From contig CAJFCJ010000213.1 in assembly GCA_904063045.1 (NCBI GenBank), forward strand, positions 1 through 30,973: 30,973 nucleotides of DNA. Reading direction: 5' to 3'. The position numbers were made by a program, and so were the translations under genes. The notes under the pieces were generated by a model. It had not been told where the DNA came from and did not search any database. It saw only the letters and a list, made by a program, of their open reading frames with translations. Positions 29,763-30,973 of the stretch are shown here, in pieces. The DNA comes from Dimorphilus gyrociliatus. Taxonomy: Eukaryota; Annelida; Polychaeta; Dinophilidae. How positions within the stretch are numbered: position 1 is the stretch's first letter; each line of letters opens with the position of its first letter.

Positions 29763-30968
29763 AAATGGACAATTTTAAATTTTTTTTTAATTTTTTTTTT
29801 CAATTTTTTTTAGTTTTTTTAAAATTAAAAGAACATTGCATTTAAATATTACCTTTATTGATTTAACGTACTATTTAGATTTTCCCACATTTTACGATAG
29901 AAATTACGAAAAACATTTTGGTCATTCTCATTAAAAGAATCAATGGCCTCAATTATATAACTTTTTAAGATAGAACTATTTGTTGCCACGGGTCTTTTAC
30001 TACAAACTTTTGATTTTGATACTGAAAATACATTCTCAATGGGATTAAAGTCTGGGAATATGGTGAAAGAAACTTAAATGAAATATTATTTCTTCTAAGA
30101 ATATTTCTGACTGTTTCGGTTCTGTGTATAGAAGCATTATCCATTACCAAAAGAGTGTCATTTGTAAGGCTTTGGCGATTCACGTAATTTTGTATAAATT
30201 CACCAAACTGATTTGAGCTAAATGATCCATCAACTATAGTATAATCATTATACCATTTAGGCTAAACATTGCACAAAGTGATATATTTCTTCCTCTAGAT
30301 GGATTAACAGATACCAATGCATCTGTATTAGCAGGGAATATCCATAACTATTTGATACATGTAAATTAAATCCCGATTCATCAAAGAAAACTATTTGCTT
30401 ATGCCTATTGAGCATCATTTCAGATGCATATTGTGCTCTTTTCTCAGTATTTGACTGTTCAAATGTCACTGACGCTCTTCTTTTCAACCTTTTTCGGGTC
30501 AATCCTGCTTTTTGTCAAGATACTCATTTTAGTTTGGGATAGAGGAATATTTTCACTGTTTAAAATCTTCTTGCTCCCTTTTGGTAAGACCATTATCTCT
30601 GCTAAACACTTCAATTATATTTGCTTTTAAAGTAGTGTTATCCCTCCGAGCTGGTCCTTTTTTGCTTACTAGTTTGGAAAAGGTGGGCTCTGACTCTGTT
30701 TCAAGAAATTTTATGATTTCATAAATTCTTGACCTTGATACATTGGTTGTACTGCTAATTGTAGGCACTTTCATGGTATCTTTTAGTCTTTTAATTTGCT
30801 CAAAAGGTTTTCATCAAGCTTTTGGTATTTTCTTGCTCGGTTGTTATCTTCTCTCATTTTTTAGGGCTAAAAAATTGATGGCCAATCGTAGAAAAAAAAC
30901 CTATCTAGTTGGTAATACCTTAGAAATAAAAAATATTAAAAAAAAAAAAATTTCAAAATTGTCCATTT
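29763..30968 (-). mobile_element. IS630/mariner-type DNA transposon, complete ends
   Basis: The left end at 29763 reads AAATGGACAATTTT. The right end at 30968 reads the same inward. Both are flanked by TA (29761-29762 and 30969-30970), the target of the IS630-Tc1-mariner superfamily. The inverted repeat continues about 25 bases into A/T runs. The 1206-bp element holds one transposase pseudogene. Its end sequence is unlike that of the element at 10075, so it is a different family. Confidence 0.82.
29855..30857 (-). pseudogene. IS630/mariner-type DDE transposase, frameshifted
   Basis: Reading on the minus strand from an ATG at 30857 (MREDNNRARKYQKLDEN): a helix-turn-helix (ISSTTNVSRSRIYEIIKF), KREQEDFKQ, KRLKRRASVTFE, VFFDESGFNLHVSNSYGYS (first Asp), VMDNASIHRTETVRNIL (second Asp), LSPYS and, after a one-base loss, NPIENVFS (Glu), ending NSTLNQ at 29855. 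The spacing between the last Asp and Glu would be 34. There are at least four frame breaks (near 30810, 30530, 30300 and 30062). Length and layout are those of DDE_3-type transposases common in microsporidian genomes. The copy is dead although the element's ends are intact. Confidence 0.82.
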
Positions 30969-30973
30969 TATTT

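Overview
The window is very AT-rich, intron-poor eukaryotic DNA, most consistent with a microsporidian whose genome is large and full of transposons (a Hamiltosporidium/Nosema-like genome; the genus is inference). The evidence is: several genes carry a CCC or GGG run 0-10 bases before the ATG and a TATA-like box 27-30 bases before it; there are secreted leucine-rich-repeat (LRR) proteins; there is a eukaryotic tRNA-Ala with Pol III signals; and there are many ISXO2/Merlin, Tc1/mariner/IS630 and Ty3-type integrase remnants.

Layout. 1-3.0 kb: an LRR gene with its promoter, broken by frameshifts. 3.3-5.9 kb: ISXO2 and Tc1/IS630 transposase remnants, the latter split by a 436-bp foldback element. 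6.5-8.3 kb: an intact secreted LRR gene. 8.7-12.6 kb: a nested transposon cluster made of a dead integrase, an ISXO2 transposase cut by a complete Tc1-like element, and a second ISXO2 fragment running into an assembly gap (12559-13290). 13.3 kb: a diverged tRNA-Ala(AGC). 14.7-16.2 kb: a secreted hypothetical protein with frame breaks. 17.4-17.7 kb: another integrase relic. 19.5-21.4 kb: a tandem repeat and then a RhoGAP-domain gene with a frameshift and two stops. 21.7-22.8 kb: a dead but structurally complete Merlin element with terminal inverted repeats. 23.5-25.7 kb: an intact 711-residue secreted LRR gene. 25.9-26.9 and 27.8-29.1 kb: two unrecognised genes with stops or frameshifts. 29.8-31.0 kb: a complete but decayed IS630/mariner-type element.

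The cellular genes that can be read point to the host interface: three signal-peptide LRR proteins, a secreted lysine-rich protein with basic clusters, and a RhoGAP domain. Only the two longer LRR genes and the Tc1 transposase have uninterrupted frames. Every other protein-coding locus is broken, many at homopolymer runs. The choice between real decay and assembly indels cannot be made from the sequence alone.
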